Positions 1 to 8,325 of a stretch of DNA of 64,000 nt are shown here, piece after piece. A program made the position numbers and the translations under genes. Source of the stretch: Candidatus Tectimicrobiota bacterium (GTDB lineage: Bacteria > JACPUC01); NCBI GenBank assembly GCA_016192455.1, contig JACPUC010000015.1, positions 35,923 to 99,922 on the forward strand. Direction: 5' to 3'. The notes under the pieces were generated by a model. The model was not told the DNA's origin, searched no databases, and saw only the letters and a program-made list of their open reading frames with translations. How positions within the stretch are numbered: the first letter of the stretch is position 1; each line of letters starts with the position of its first letter.

Positions 1-1
1 C

Positions 2-229
2 TACCGGAGCGCTGAGAACGCCTTGGAAGCTGCTGGCGTCCTTGAACAACGGGGATATACTATTTATGTAGCCATAGTGTCTGCTCCAAGGCGGGGGGAG
101 TACTACCGCATTCTCGTGGGACGGTACGCGAGCAAGCGCGAAGCCGTCCTGGCTGCGAAGCAACTGCGCCTCCAGGCGACGGATGAGCCACGGGTGCTCG
201 AGTCGCGGCGCGCGGTGGTGTTCCAATAG
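2..229 (+). CDS. SPOR-domain protein, C-terminal fragment (5' end outside window)
   Basis: An open frame enters from the left edge and stops at 229, leaving about 75 residues. They look like a SPOR domain, the roughly 70-residue fold that binds denuded glycan strands of septal peptidoglycan: an alanine-rich helix (SAENALEAAGVLEQRGY), a strand (TIYVAIVSA), then the typical YYRILVGRYASKREAVLAAKQL segment, split here as YYRILVGRYASK and REAVLAAKQL. The next gene starts 27 bases downstream and has a GspB/ExeB-like N-terminus. The missing N-terminus could therefore be an ExeA/DamX-type AAA ATPase with a C-terminal SPOR domain, but that is inference from context. Confidence 0.7.
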   Translation, partial: YRSAENALEAAGVLEQRGYTIYVAIVSAPRRGEYYRILVGRYASKREAVLAAKQLRLQATDEPRVLESRRAVVFQ

Positions 230-256
230 AGCGCCCTTGGGGGAGAGGACGCTGCC

Positions 257-3200
257 ATGAGTCTCATTGCTGACGCGTTGCGGCGCGCGCAGGAAGAGCG
301 CGAGAAGGCTGCACAACGCGCCTCTCCGCAAAGAGGGGCGCCGGAGCACCCTGAGGGCGAGCAGACCGCCGGCCCTGAGGTGGAGCATCCACCCAGCGCC
401 ACGGCGGCGAAAGGCGGTGGCCAGGAGGAGCGTGTGCAGCGCCGTGAGAGCGCCCGGTCAACCCCCGCCGCCGCGCCGGCAGAGCCGCGCCGGGCGGCAA
501 GGCGCGGGACGCAGCACGCGGCGCCTCGTCCGTCGGGTGAGCCTGCACCTGGGGAACCCCTCGCGGGCATGAGCGATGCCGAGCTTGAGGAGAAGATCTC
601 CGATGCGCGCACGAGCCTCCTGCGAGCGTTCCAGGAGCAAGAGGAGGCGCAGGGGAAGGAGCGGCCCGCTGCCGCCGCGGCACCTTCGGCGGCAGCGGGG
701 TCGCGGACCGGGAGCGCCGGCGGCGGCAAGGGAACCGCAGCGGGCCGGGCGACGACGACCTTCGCATCGCCGGCACGTGGAAAGCAGGTCAAAGAGCAAA
801 CGCCAACCCCGCCTCTCGTCGCGCGCCAGCCGTCTCCGCCAACGCCTCCACCCATCCCACCTCAGCAGCAGGTTGAGCCACCCGACGACGCACCTCATGA
901 GGAAGCAGAGGGGGGGGAGGTGGCGTTAGGTCCCGTCTTCCCGGGGAGCGAGCGCGACGCCGTCCGCAGAGAGTTCCTTGATCTCATTGGGGCGGCTCAA
1001 GGCGTTCCTCCCGCGTCGGCGCCCGCCGCCGAATCCCGCGAGGAGCTGGCGGCATTCCAGCCGGGAACGAAGGAAGAGGCGCCTCCGCCACAGCCCCCGT
1101 GGCGGCCGAGGTCCGTGGCCGAGGAGACGTTGTTCGAGCCGGGCGACACGGGGACCACTCCCTTTCCCACCGAACCGTCAAGCGGAACGGAGGGGGAGGC
1201 GGAAGCGAAGGTTCGCCACGATCCGCTGGCCGCTCAGGCGCAAGGCTTTGCGACGGTGGACGACCTGTTTGGGGATCTCGGTCAAGGAACGAGCAGGGAG
1301 ACGGTTCCCGAGGCGGGTGTGAGGTTGCCGGCTCAGCCAAGCCATGCGCCCGGGCCGGCGGCAAGACCCGCCGCTGTCCCGGCCACGCGGAGTCCGGAGT
1401 CTGCCCCGGCGGCGCGCCAGCGGTCGATGCCCCCGGCGACTGCCGCGGAGGTGCAAGAGCGTGGCTTGCCCAGCCCCGAGGAGCAGGGGTCGGAAGTGGC
1501 GCCGCAGTCTGAGAAGCCCGCCGCGGGGGCTGAAGCTCAGCAAGCGGCCCTCCTGGAGTCATTAAAAAAACTCGGCATGCGGCCCCAAGACTTGCTCCCG
1601 ACCGCAGCGGCGTCCGAGTCGTCCGCCGGCGTGACCAGCGGCGAGCCCGCCGGAACCGCCGCGGCGGGGCTGGGGCATGACCGGCGCGGCGAACCCGGTC
1701 GTCCCCCGCCGAGCGAGCTGACAGCACCAGAGGAGGCCCACACGGCGGAGGAAAAAGGGCGGCCGGAGAAGCTGCAAGGCATCGGCCAAGAGGAGGACCA
1801 TGAAGGTGGTCCTGCTACGAGCCGAGGAGCGGCCGCAAGGGGGGCTCCGCTGCGGAGGCAGCCGGCTCCGCTCGCGGCGAGGCGAGCGGCGCAACCCAGC
1901 CGGGAAGCCGCGCAGCCGCAACAGCCGGAACCTGCGACCCCTCCGGTGCCAGGTGATGAGGACCTCCTCGACAGCCTGAAGAAGCTGGGGACCGGTGCCG
2001 GCGCAATCGAGCAGGAGCGCCAACCAGATCGCGAGGAGGCGTTCGAGGACCTCCCAGGGATTGCCGACAAGTGGGAGGCTCTTCCCCAGGCGCGCGGGCC
2101 GTCGTCCGAGGATGACAAGGAAGACGCGGGAAGTTTTCTGGAGCGTAATCGCATCCTGATCGGCATCGGCGGCATCATCCTCCTGCTTGTGATCGGCATC
2201 TTTTCGATTGGTCGCCAAACGTTCTTTGGTCGCCGTTCCGAGCAGGTGGCGCGGCCCTCAAGCCAGGAGATTGCACGGCTGCTGGCAGAGCGGAAGCTCC
2301 TGGAAAAGCAACAGGGTGCTCGACGGAGCCCCACCACGGCGGAGTTTGCGGAGGACGTGGCGAGGCGGACACGTCAGCTCCAGTCGGAGATTGCCAGTCA
2401 ACCCCTCCCCGCGGCGGGGGCCGGGACACCCTCCTCGCCCGCAGCCGCGGCGGCAGGCGGCGCGGCTCGACCGAGCGCGGTCGCGCCGTCGAGGGCCCCA
2501 ACGTCTGTCCCTCCGGGTGGATCGGCGAAGGCAGCCGCCGGGTCGGTTCAAACCGCCAGCATCGGGAAGATCAACGAGGGCGGGCTCCTCGAAGGGTTGA
2601 AGACCATCACCTCTGAACCCGGCGAGGTCCGCCCGCGCGCGGCGGCCCCGGCCTCGGGCCCGGCTGCTGCGGAGTCCGCGGCTCCCCGTCCGGCTGCCGT
2701 GCCTGCCGGCGCCACGCGAGCCGAACAAACAGCACGACCACCCACCCCGCCACCGGAGCCGGCGGCGCGGGTCGCTCCTGCACCTGCCGCGGCTGAGAAG
2801 GTGATGCGGGACGGCGGGGACCGTGGGTCGATAGTAGGCGCCGCGCCGGGCGCTGAACGTGCGGTGCCGTCTCGCGCCGCCGCAGCTCCGGCGGCTCCCG
2901 CGGCGCCGGCGGCCCCTGCACAGGAGAAGCGTGACCTGCCGATCGCGCCGGCGGCTGCGCCGGGAACCCCGCGGGAGGCGCCAGCCGGCAAAATGGAGGA
3001 CGGGAAGCCAGCCGCCGCACCGGCGCCGACCCCCAGCGGACCGGCGGATGAGCGGACTCCCCCGTCGACGCGTGCGGGAGAAACGTTTGTCAGCGAATCG
3101 TTCCCAGCCGATCCGGAGGAGCGCCGCAACCTGGCGCGCATGCACTTCGCCCGCGGCGTGAGCGCCCATCGCCTGGCGCAGCTCTCGCGGGCCGCGCATG

Positions 3201-3706
3201 AGTACCAGCGCACCCTCTGGCTGGACCCGGTCCGGGTTGATGCGTGGAACAACTTGGGCGTCGCTCTGCGTGACCGTGCTCGGTTCGGGGCCGCCGTGGT
3301 GGCGCTGCAGCGCGCTCTCGAGCTGCAGCCGTCGTTCGCTCGCGCGCACCATAACATGGGGGAGATCGCCTTCCTCACCGGGAACCTTGCGGGCGCCGTG
3401 CAGGAGTATGAGGAAGCCCTCAGACTTGACCCCGGCAGCCTCGAGACGCGCCTCAACCTGGCGGTGGTCTACCGTCAGCAGCAGCGCTACCAGGAGGCGG
3501 AGAAGACCCTGCGCGGCGTGCTGGAGGCGAACCCGAACCTGCCGGAAGCACACTACAATCTGGCGCGGGTGTACGAGTTGAGCGGCAAACGCGAGCGTGC
3601 CATCGAGGCCTATGAGAACTTCCTGCGCTTGCGAGGGACGCGCTTTGACACCCTCGCGGAGCGCGTCCGCCGCCACCTCACCACCTTGAAGAAACCGGCA
3701 GGCTAG
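257..3706 (+). CDS. Large GspB/ExeB-like membrane protein with C-terminal TPR repeats
   Basis: 1149 residues. The first residues, MSLIADALRRAQEERE, match the N-terminal signature of GspB/ExeB and related pilus or secretion accessory proteins. Residues ~20-625 are low-complexity Ala/Pro/Glu-rich sequence with two short helical islands around LLESLKKLGMRPQDLLP and LLDSLKKLGTG. A single membrane segment (ILIGIGGIILLLVIGIFSIG) lies at ~633-652. A second Ala/Pro-rich linker follows, and residues ~958-1149 form tetratricopeptide repeats (ARMHFARGVSAHRLAQLSRA, AHHNMGEIAFLTGNLAGAV, AHYNLARVYELSGKRERAI). The likely topology is a cytoplasmic N-terminus, a long flexible spacer and a TPR domain outside the inner membrane. 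With the SPOR-domain neighbour it probably assists a type II secretion or pilus machine. The low-complexity content makes any finer assignment unsafe. Confidence 0.75.
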   Translation: MSLIADALRRAQEEREKAAQRASPQRGAPEHPEGEQTAGPEVEHPPSATAAKGGGQEERVQRRESARSTPAAAPAEPRRAARRGTQHAAPRPSGEPAPGEPLAGMSDAELEEKISDARTSLLRAFQEQEEAQGKERPAAAAAPSAAAGSRTGSAGGGKGTAAGRATTTFASPARGKQVKEQTPTPPLVARQPSPPTPPPIPPQQQVEPPDDAPHEEAEGGEVALGPVFPGSERDAVRREFLDLIGAAQGVPPASAPAAESREELAAFQPGTKEEAPPPQPPWRPRSVAEETLFEPGDTGTTPFPTEPSSGTEGEAEAKVRHDPLAAQAQGFATVDDLFGDLGQGTSRETVPEAGVRLPAQPSHAPGPAARPAAVPATRSPESAPAARQRSMPPATAAEVQERGLPSPEEQGSEVAPQSEKPAAGAEAQQAALLESLKKLGMRPQDLLPTAAASESSAGVTSGEPAGTAAAGLGHDRRGEPGRPPPSELTAPEEAHTAEEKGRPEKLQGIGQEEDHEGGPATSRGAAARGAPLRRQPAPLAARRAAQPSREAAQPQQPEPATPPVPGDEDLLDSLKKLGTGAGAIEQERQPDREEAFEDLPGIADKWEALPQARGPSSEDDKEDAGSFLERNRILIGIGGIILLLVIGIFSIGRQTFFGRRSEQVARPSSQEIARLLAERKLLEKQQGARRSPTTAEFAEDVARRTRQLQSEIASQPLPAAGAGTPSSPAAAAAGGAARPSAVAPSRAPTSVPPGGSAKAAAGSVQTASIGKINEGGLLEGLKTITSEPGEVRPRAAAPASGPAAAESAAPRPAAVPAGATRAEQTARPPTPPPEPAARVAPAPAAAEKVMRDGGDRGSIVGAAPGAERAVPSRAAAAPAAPAAPAAPAQEKRDLPIAPAAAPGTPREAPAGKMEDGKPAAAPAPTPSGPADERTPPSTRAGETFVSESFPADPEERRNLARMHFARGVSAHRLAQLSRAAHEYQRTLWLDPVRVDAWNNLGVALRDRARFGAAVVALQRALELQPSFARAHHNMGEIAFLTGNLAGAVQEYEEALRLDPGSLETRLNLAVVYRQQQRYQEAEKTLRGVLEANPNLPEAHYNLARVYELSGKRERAIEAYENFLRLRGTRFDTLAERVRRHLTTLKKPAG

Positions 3707-4580
3707 GGCGCCGGCAAGGGGGAGCCGCGGGGCGGGGGGAGCGTCCGTCGCCACAGCGCGGCGCCGATTGTTCGCCGCGGAGGCGGTCGGGTAAAGAGTT
3801 CCTCCGGCCTCGCGCGGGAGGCTCTGTGGAGCTCCCGCGCCGCCACCTCATCGCCAGCGCGCCCGGCGGCGCGGGTTTTTGGCGCACCACGGCGGGCCGG
3901 GTGATCAGCTCGATCACCGTGACACGCAGCCCTTCTCGGAGAGTCTCGGCAAGGCAACGCTCCCGCCAGCGGCTCACCATCGCCTCCTTGATCATCCCCG
4001 GCAAGAAGCTGTCCTGAAGCGGCGAGGCTCGCCAGGAAGCGCGCCATGGGTGTATCGTCGAGGTGCGTCGGCGAACCGCCCTGCTCGAGCACCGCCACCA
4101 TGCGCCGCCGGCGCGGTCCCCCCGCAGAAGCACGGGATCACGAGCACTCTGTGGTCGACCCCTGTCAGTCTTGCGGGCCTGCCGCGATTGCAGTGCGGCA
4201 GGAACGTTGCGCCCTCGCCGCTGACTAACTGCTTGAACGGACCTCGCGAGGGCCGAGGTAGGCCTTGTCATTCACCGAGCCGTACCGGGTTGGGCGGCGG
4301 AGGCGGAAACGGCGCCTCCACGCGCCGCCGGCCAGGCTCGCACGACGGCTCGGCGAAGACCTTCCCCTCTGTCGCTCAATGAAGGTTGCCGAATGTGAGC
4401 CACACCTGCCACGGGCCCGATGCCGCAGCCAGAGACGTTTCTCGGCGGTCCCTTGATCTGCAGCGTTCGGCGCGCGGGAACGAGCCGCGGCGCTGCCGCC
4501 GCCGCGCCCCGTGCCCAGGCGCCGCAACAGGAACTCCCTCGGGGAGCGTCCGATGGGGTGGCAGCAGGGCTCTCCTGGAG
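3707..4580. other. No supportable gene; possible decayed coding remnant on the minus strand
   Basis: About 870 bases between the TPR protein and the DUF5666 protein. Open frames exist on both strands, but none has a ribosome-binding site or a recognisable domain. On the minus strand, protein-like stretches occur in three different frames in consecutive order: LVSGEGATFLPHCNRG near 4210, MVAVLEQGGSPTHLDD near 4100, and SFLPGMIKEAMVSRWRERCL near 4010. This pattern would fit a frameshifted pseudogene. I do not recognise the family, and compositional bias in this high-GC DNA could produce the same look. Confidence 0.3.
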
Positions 4581-6002
4581 GTGCTGGGGGAGAAGCTTTG
4601 TCGCGCAGCTTCAGGCCGGCACGCGGCCCACCAGGAGGCTGCCGCGGCAGTCCTGCCTCTGTCGCGGCGGCGCGGCCTGTCTCCTCGCGGGGTGGCAGGG
4701 CCGATTCTGGCCATCCTCCTCGGGGTGGCGCTGGCGGCCGCTAGTCCCGCCTCGGCCCAAACCAGCGTCGCCGGTCGCTACACCGGCTCCACTCCCGAGT
4801 CAGGGGGGCAGATTTTCGCGGCCCTCAGGCTCAGCGGTCCGAACGAGCGCTTGACCGGCTCGCTCTCTGTCTTCAGCAGCCGCCTCGCCGCCACCCTGGT
4901 CGAGGACCTCGAGGTGACCGGCACCGCCTCGGGGAGCGTCATCTTCCTTACCTTCAACGACGTGGGGTTCACGGGGACGATTGAGACTTCCACGACCATG
5001 AGCTTCGATCTCGGGCCGACGCGGCTTGTTCTCGAGCGCCTGCCCGCGCGGCTCTCGGAGATCTACACCGGGCGCGTCTTCAGCGGCCTCCAGCAGCTCC
5101 AGGCGATCATGGAGCTTGAGATCGCCGGGGAGCGGCTGAGCGCAACCGTCACCGTCACCGACCAGGCTGGAGCGTTGCGCATCGACAGAGGCGTTGTGGT
5201 GCTTGACTACACCCCCAGCAGCGCCATCGAGGTGCGCGAGGTCATCGCCTCCGGCCAGCCCTCGGCCTTCGAGGATGTTGGGCTGCTCCTGAGCCGGGGC
5301 GAGGCGGTGCTCTTCCGGGAGCTCGGCCGCTTAAACCGCTTCGATGCCCCGCAAGAGGAGTTCCGTGGCCGCATCGCCGATATTCGCACCGATCCCCTGC
5401 GCATCATCACGCAGGCCGGGGAGGTGATCCAGGTTGCGACCACCACGGTGCTGCAGGATGAGCGCGGTGTCTTCATCGATCTGCCGGACCTGGCCCTTGG
5501 CTCCCTCCTGGAGGTCCGTGGCCGGCGCTTGCCGCTGGGGGATTTCGCGGCGGAGACGGTGATCCTCCTCGCGGAGGACGGAGGCGTCACCCCCGGCGGT
5601 GCGCCCGGTCTCGTCCCTGGAGTGACTCCCGGTGAAATTCCCGGCCTTCCCGGAGAAGTTGGAGAGCTGGGTCCGCGGGTGGTCGTCGGGTCGATCACGG
5701 CGGTGCGCAGCGGGGGCGGCACGGACCGCATCATCAGTGTTGGGGTGCTGGAGTTCACCGTTTCAGAGGCGACACCCGTGACGCGCAACGATGGCACCGC
5801 CATCACGCTGAACGACCTTGCGGCGGGACAGAGCGTCCGGCTGCAGGTGGATGATCAGAACCGCGTCATCTCAATCCTCGTTCTGAGACAAGGACGAGAG
5901 AAAGACGTGCCGAATCTGGAGACCTTGCGTCCGCCCGACGAGACGGACGTGCCCAATCGAGAAGTTGATCAACTGAACACCGAGCTCGACGATCCGGGCT
6001 AA
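4581..6002 (+). CDS. Secreted protein with two DUF5666-type beta domains
   Basis: The frame is convincing from about 4660 onward. A basic segment (LSRRRGLSPRG) leads into a hydrophobic stretch and a signal-peptidase-like ASAQ site near 4757. The mature part has a beta-rich N-terminal domain. A DUF5666 unit follows (RGRIADIRTDPLRIITQAG to LLEVRGRRLPLGDFAAETV), then a Gly/Pro linker (TPGGAPGLVPGVTPGEIPG), then a second DUF5666-like unit (VVVGSITAVRSGGGTDRII to VRLQVDDQNRVISILVLRQ). DUF5666 proteins are exported and of unknown function. The start is uncertain: the frame is open back to a TTG at 4386. I chose GTG 4581 because the residues before it look non-coding, but it has no good Shine-Dalgarno. 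GTG 4692 would remove the basic n-region. Confidence 0.65.
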   Translation: MLGEKLCRAASGRHAAHQEAAAAVLPLSRRRGLSPRGVAGPILAILLGVALAAASPASAQTSVAGRYTGSTPESGGQIFAALRLSGPNERLTGSLSVFSSRLAATLVEDLEVTGTASGSVIFLTFNDVGFTGTIETSTTMSFDLGPTRLVLERLPARLSEIYTGRVFSGLQQLQAIMELEIAGERLSATVTVTDQAGALRIDRGVVVLDYTPSSAIEVREVIASGQPSAFEDVGLLLSRGEAVLFRELGRLNRFDAPQEEFRGRIADIRTDPLRIITQAGEVIQVATTTVLQDERGVFIDLPDLALGSLLEVRGRRLPLGDFAAETVILLAEDGGVTPGGAPGLVPGVTPGEIPGLPGEVGELGPRVVVGSITAVRSGGGTDRIISVGVLEFTVSEATPVTRNDGTAITLNDLAAGQSVRLQVDDQNRVISILVLRQGREKDVPNLETLRPPDETDVPNREVDQLNTELDDPG

Positions 6003-6126
6003 CGGCGTCCCGCCGGTGAGCGCCGTGTCACACCTTTGAGCTGCGGCCCGACCGGGAGAACCACGCGCGGGCGTGGCGCGCTCTGCCGCCGGCGGCGCCA
6101 GAAGAGAGGAGAGACGAAATTTCGCC

Positions 6127-6156
6127 TTGACACAGCTAAAAAGAGGTGCCTATAGT
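6127..6156 (+). promoter_or_regulatory. Sigma70-type promoter of the dcw operon
   Basis: TTGACA at 6127-6132 and TATAGT at 6151-6156 are separated by 18 bases. This places the transcription start near 6163, about 70 bases upstream of mraZ. It is a near-consensus vegetative promoter and the only good one seen ahead of the 17-kb dcw cluster. Confidence 0.75.
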
Positions 6157-6163
6157 GCCGTTA

Positions 6164-6189
6164 GTGGAGAAAAGTGGGGTGTAATGGAA
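6164..6189 (+). promoter_or_regulatory. MraZ operator: three direct repeats at exact 10-bp spacing
   Basis: GTGGAG (6164-6169), GTGGGG (6174-6179) and ATGGAA (6184-6189) repeat with a 10-bp period, placing them on one face of the helix. MraZ proteins bind arrays of such GTGGGN-like repeats upstream of their own gene. The array begins at or just after the predicted transcription start, so bound MraZ would block RNA polymerase and autorepress the operon. Confidence 0.75.
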
Positions 6190-6233
6190 GAAAATCCCTT
6201 ATCCCCCCACCAACATCCTCCGGAGCGGCTGAG

Positions 6234-6692
6234 ATGTTCCTGGGCACCTACCACGTCTCCATGGATGACAAGGGCAGAGTCAGCATGCCCGCACGGTTTC
6301 GCGAGGTGCTCAGCAGCAATTATTCCCCCGAACTCATTATTACACACCTGGATAACTACCTCGTCGCCTACCCGCGTGAAGAGTGGTTAAAGCTTGCCAC
6401 AAGCTTTGACAGTGCGCAAGCCTTCGATCCGAAGGGGCACGCGTACCTGCGGCTCTTCTTCGCGCGCGCCACCCAGTGCACGCTGGACAGTCAAGGCCGC
6501 ACCGTCATCGTGCCGCACCTGCGCGAGCTTGCGGCCCTGCAGCGCGAGCTCATTCTTGTCGGCATCATGAATCGCATCGAGCTGTGGAGTCAGGAGCGTT
6601 GGGAGGCGTTCGTCGCGGAGCATCGGGACCAGTACGCCGAGCAGGCGGGGAACCTCATGCGCCGGTCCGGGCTGAGGGGGGTGAGCCTGTGA
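6234..6692 (+). CDS. mraZ: Transcriptional regulator MraZ
   Basis: 152 residues, the normal MraZ size. It has two SpoVT/AbrB-like halves. The first opens with MFLGTYHVSMDDKGRVSMPA and contains the D-x-K-G-R-x-x-x-P-A signature. The second repeats it as CTLDSQGRTVIVPHLRELA. MraZ is a DNA-binding ring-forming regulator that represses the dcw operon, and its repeat operator is visible 45-70 bases upstream. The frame is open further upstream, but ATG 6234 begins at the family's usual MFxG start, and the operator lies in what would otherwise be coding sequence. The gene ends three bases past a GTG that could start an extended rsmH. Confidence 0.95.
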   Translation: MFLGTYHVSMDDKGRVSMPARFREVLSSNYSPELIITHLDNYLVAYPREEWLKLATSFDSAQAFDPKGHAYLRLFFARATQCTLDSQGRTVIVPHLRELAALQRELILVGIMNRIELWSQERWEAFVAEHRDQYAEQAGNLMRRSGLRGVSL

Positions 6693-6793
6693 CGGCCAGC
6701 GGGCTGCGCGCCGGAGGGGAGCACATCCGAGTTGAACGAAACCTCGGCGTGCCGGCGCGGTGCCGGCGCATCGCGGCGTGGGGGCGCAGGCTC

Positions 6794-7747
6794 ATGGGCG
6801 GCGTGGAGCATGCGAAGCACGTCCCGGTAATGGTGCAGGAGGTGCTGGAGTACCTGCGGCCGAAGCCTGGGGGGCTCTATGTCGATGCCACTCTGGGCGC
6901 GGGGGGGCATGCGGAGCGCATCCTGGGGGCGGCGCCGGGGAGTCGGCTCATCGGCATCGACTGCGATGCCGAGGCGATCGACGCGGCGCGCGCTCGCTTG
7001 CGCGTTTACGGCGAGCGGGCCTGCCTCCTGCAGCGGCGCCATGAGGAGCTGGCGGCTCTCCTCACGGAGCTGGGCGTCACAAGCGTGGACGGTCTCCTCT
7101 TCGACCTCGGCGTCTCATCGCTGCAGCTCGAGGCCGCGGGGCGAGGCTTCAGCTTCCTCCGCGACGGCCCGCTCGACATGCGCTTCGATGCCCGCCAGGA
7201 GTTGACGGCGGCGCAGCTCCTCGCCACGGCGACGGTCGAGGAGCTGACGCGTCTCCTGCGCGTGCATGGCGAGGAGCGCTGGGCGGCGCGCATCGCCAAG
7301 GCCGTGGTGCAGCGCCGGGGCGCGCGGCCGCTGCGGCGCACCGGCGAGCTCGCCGCGCTCGTCGGCTCGGTCGTGCCGCGGCGCTTCCAATCGCTGCGGC
7401 GCCACCACGTCGCCACGCAAACCTTCCAGGCCCTGCGCGTCGCGGTGAATCGCGAGCTGTGCGGCCTCGCCGCGACGCTGCGCGCGGCCTGCCGCGTCCT
7501 GGGGCCGCAGGGGCGGCTCTGCGTCATCAGCTTCCACTCCGGTGAAGATCGCATCGTCAAGGAGGTGCTGCGGGAGCTGGCGCGCGGCTGTGTCTGCCCG
7601 CCCCGCCAGCCGGTGTGCACCTGCGGCGGCAAGCCGCTCATCACCTTGCTGACGCGACGCCCGCGCCGACCGAGCGCCGGCGAGGTGGCGGCGAACCCTC
7701 GAGCTCGCAGTGCTCGGCTTCGTGCCGCCGAGCGTCTCGCCACCTAG
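6794..7747 (+). CDS. rsmH: 16S rRNA (cytosine1402-N4)-methyltransferase RsmH
   Basis: 317 residues from ATG 6794, a typical length. It methylates N4 of C1402 in 16S rRNA using SAM. Visible motifs are HVPVMVQEVLEYL at the N-terminus, the SAM-binding VDATLGAGGHAERIL, GLLFDLGVSSLQLE, GPLDMRFD, ATQTFQALRVAVNREL, and CVISFHSGEDRIVKEVL. A CxCP...C cluster near the C-terminus (RGCVCPPRQPVCTCGG) is common in the family. An in-frame GTG at 6689 overlaps the mraZ stop and would add 35 residues. I prefer 6794 because HVPV lies close to the N-terminus in known RsmH proteins. Second gene of the dcw operon. Confidence 0.93.
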   Translation: MGGVEHAKHVPVMVQEVLEYLRPKPGGLYVDATLGAGGHAERILGAAPGSRLIGIDCDAEAIDAARARLRVYGERACLLQRRHEELAALLTELGVTSVDGLLFDLGVSSLQLEAAGRGFSFLRDGPLDMRFDARQELTAAQLLATATVEELTRLLRVHGEERWAARIAKAVVQRRGARPLRRTGELAALVGSVVPRRFQSLRRHHVATQTFQALRVAVNRELCGLAATLRAACRVLGPQGRLCVISFHSGEDRIVKEVLRELARGCVCPPRQPVCTCGGKPLITLLTRRPRRPSAGEVAANPRARSARLRAAERLAT

Positions 7748-7770
7748 GAGAGAGGCAGGAGGGCACTCTT

Positions 7771-8289
7771 GTGGAGCGCAACCAGCCGATGCCGGCGCCA
7801 GCCCATGCCAGGCAGCGTCTCCCACGCCGCTGGCCCGATCCTGGGGGTCTGGTGCGCCTGGCGGCGGCGGTGCTCCTGGCGCTCAGTGGCGGTCTGCTCT
7901 TCACCTGGCCGCGCGTGCAGACGTTCAAGGTGGGGTATGCCATCAGCCAGCAAGAGGAGCGCCGCACCGCCCTCATCCACGACCAGGGGGCGCTGCTCAT
8001 CGAGGTGGAGAGTCTGCGCGCCCTGCGGCGCATCGCTCAGATCGCCCGGGAACAGCTCGCGATGCGCCCACCCAAGCCGGAGCGGGTGGTGTTCGTCGAG
8101 GTGACGCGCAGCACGGCGTCCGTAGCGACGCCGCCGCAGGCGTCACGGCGCCCGCGGCCGCATCGCCCCCCCAAGGGCGCCGAGCGGCAGGGCGCCGCGT
8201 GGGAGGTCTTGCAGCGTGTCTCCCCGCAGGAGGGGGGCGCCGCAGCCGCGGCGGCGCCGCGGCAGGGGCCTGGGGGAGGCGGCGAGTAG
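7771..8289 (+). CDS. ftsL: Cell division protein FtsL
   Basis: 172 residues, starting at GTG 7771 behind a GGAGGG site, directly between rsmH and ftsI. The topology is that of FtsL: a basic N-terminus, one membrane segment (LAAAVLLALSGGLLF), then a leucine-zipper-like periplasmic helix ending in RIAQIAREQLAMRPPKPERVVFVE. That last segment resembles the conserved end of FtsL/DivIC-type proteins. FtsL joins FtsB and FtsQ in the divisome and activates FtsWI. A disordered Ala/Gly-rich tail of ~60 residues follows, which is longer than usual. The assignment rests on position and topology more than on sequence identity. Confidence 0.8.
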   Translation: MERNQPMPAPAHARQRLPRRWPDPGGLVRLAAAVLLALSGGLLFTWPRVQTFKVGYAISQQEERRTALIHDQGALLIEVESLRALRRIAQIAREQLAMRPPKPERVVFVEVTRSTASVATPPQASRRPRPHRPPKGAERQGAAWEVLQRVSPQEGGAAAAAAPRQGPGGGGE

Positions 8290-8325
8290 AAAGCGGAGGC
8301 GTGGCGGAGTGTCGAGGTGCCAGCG

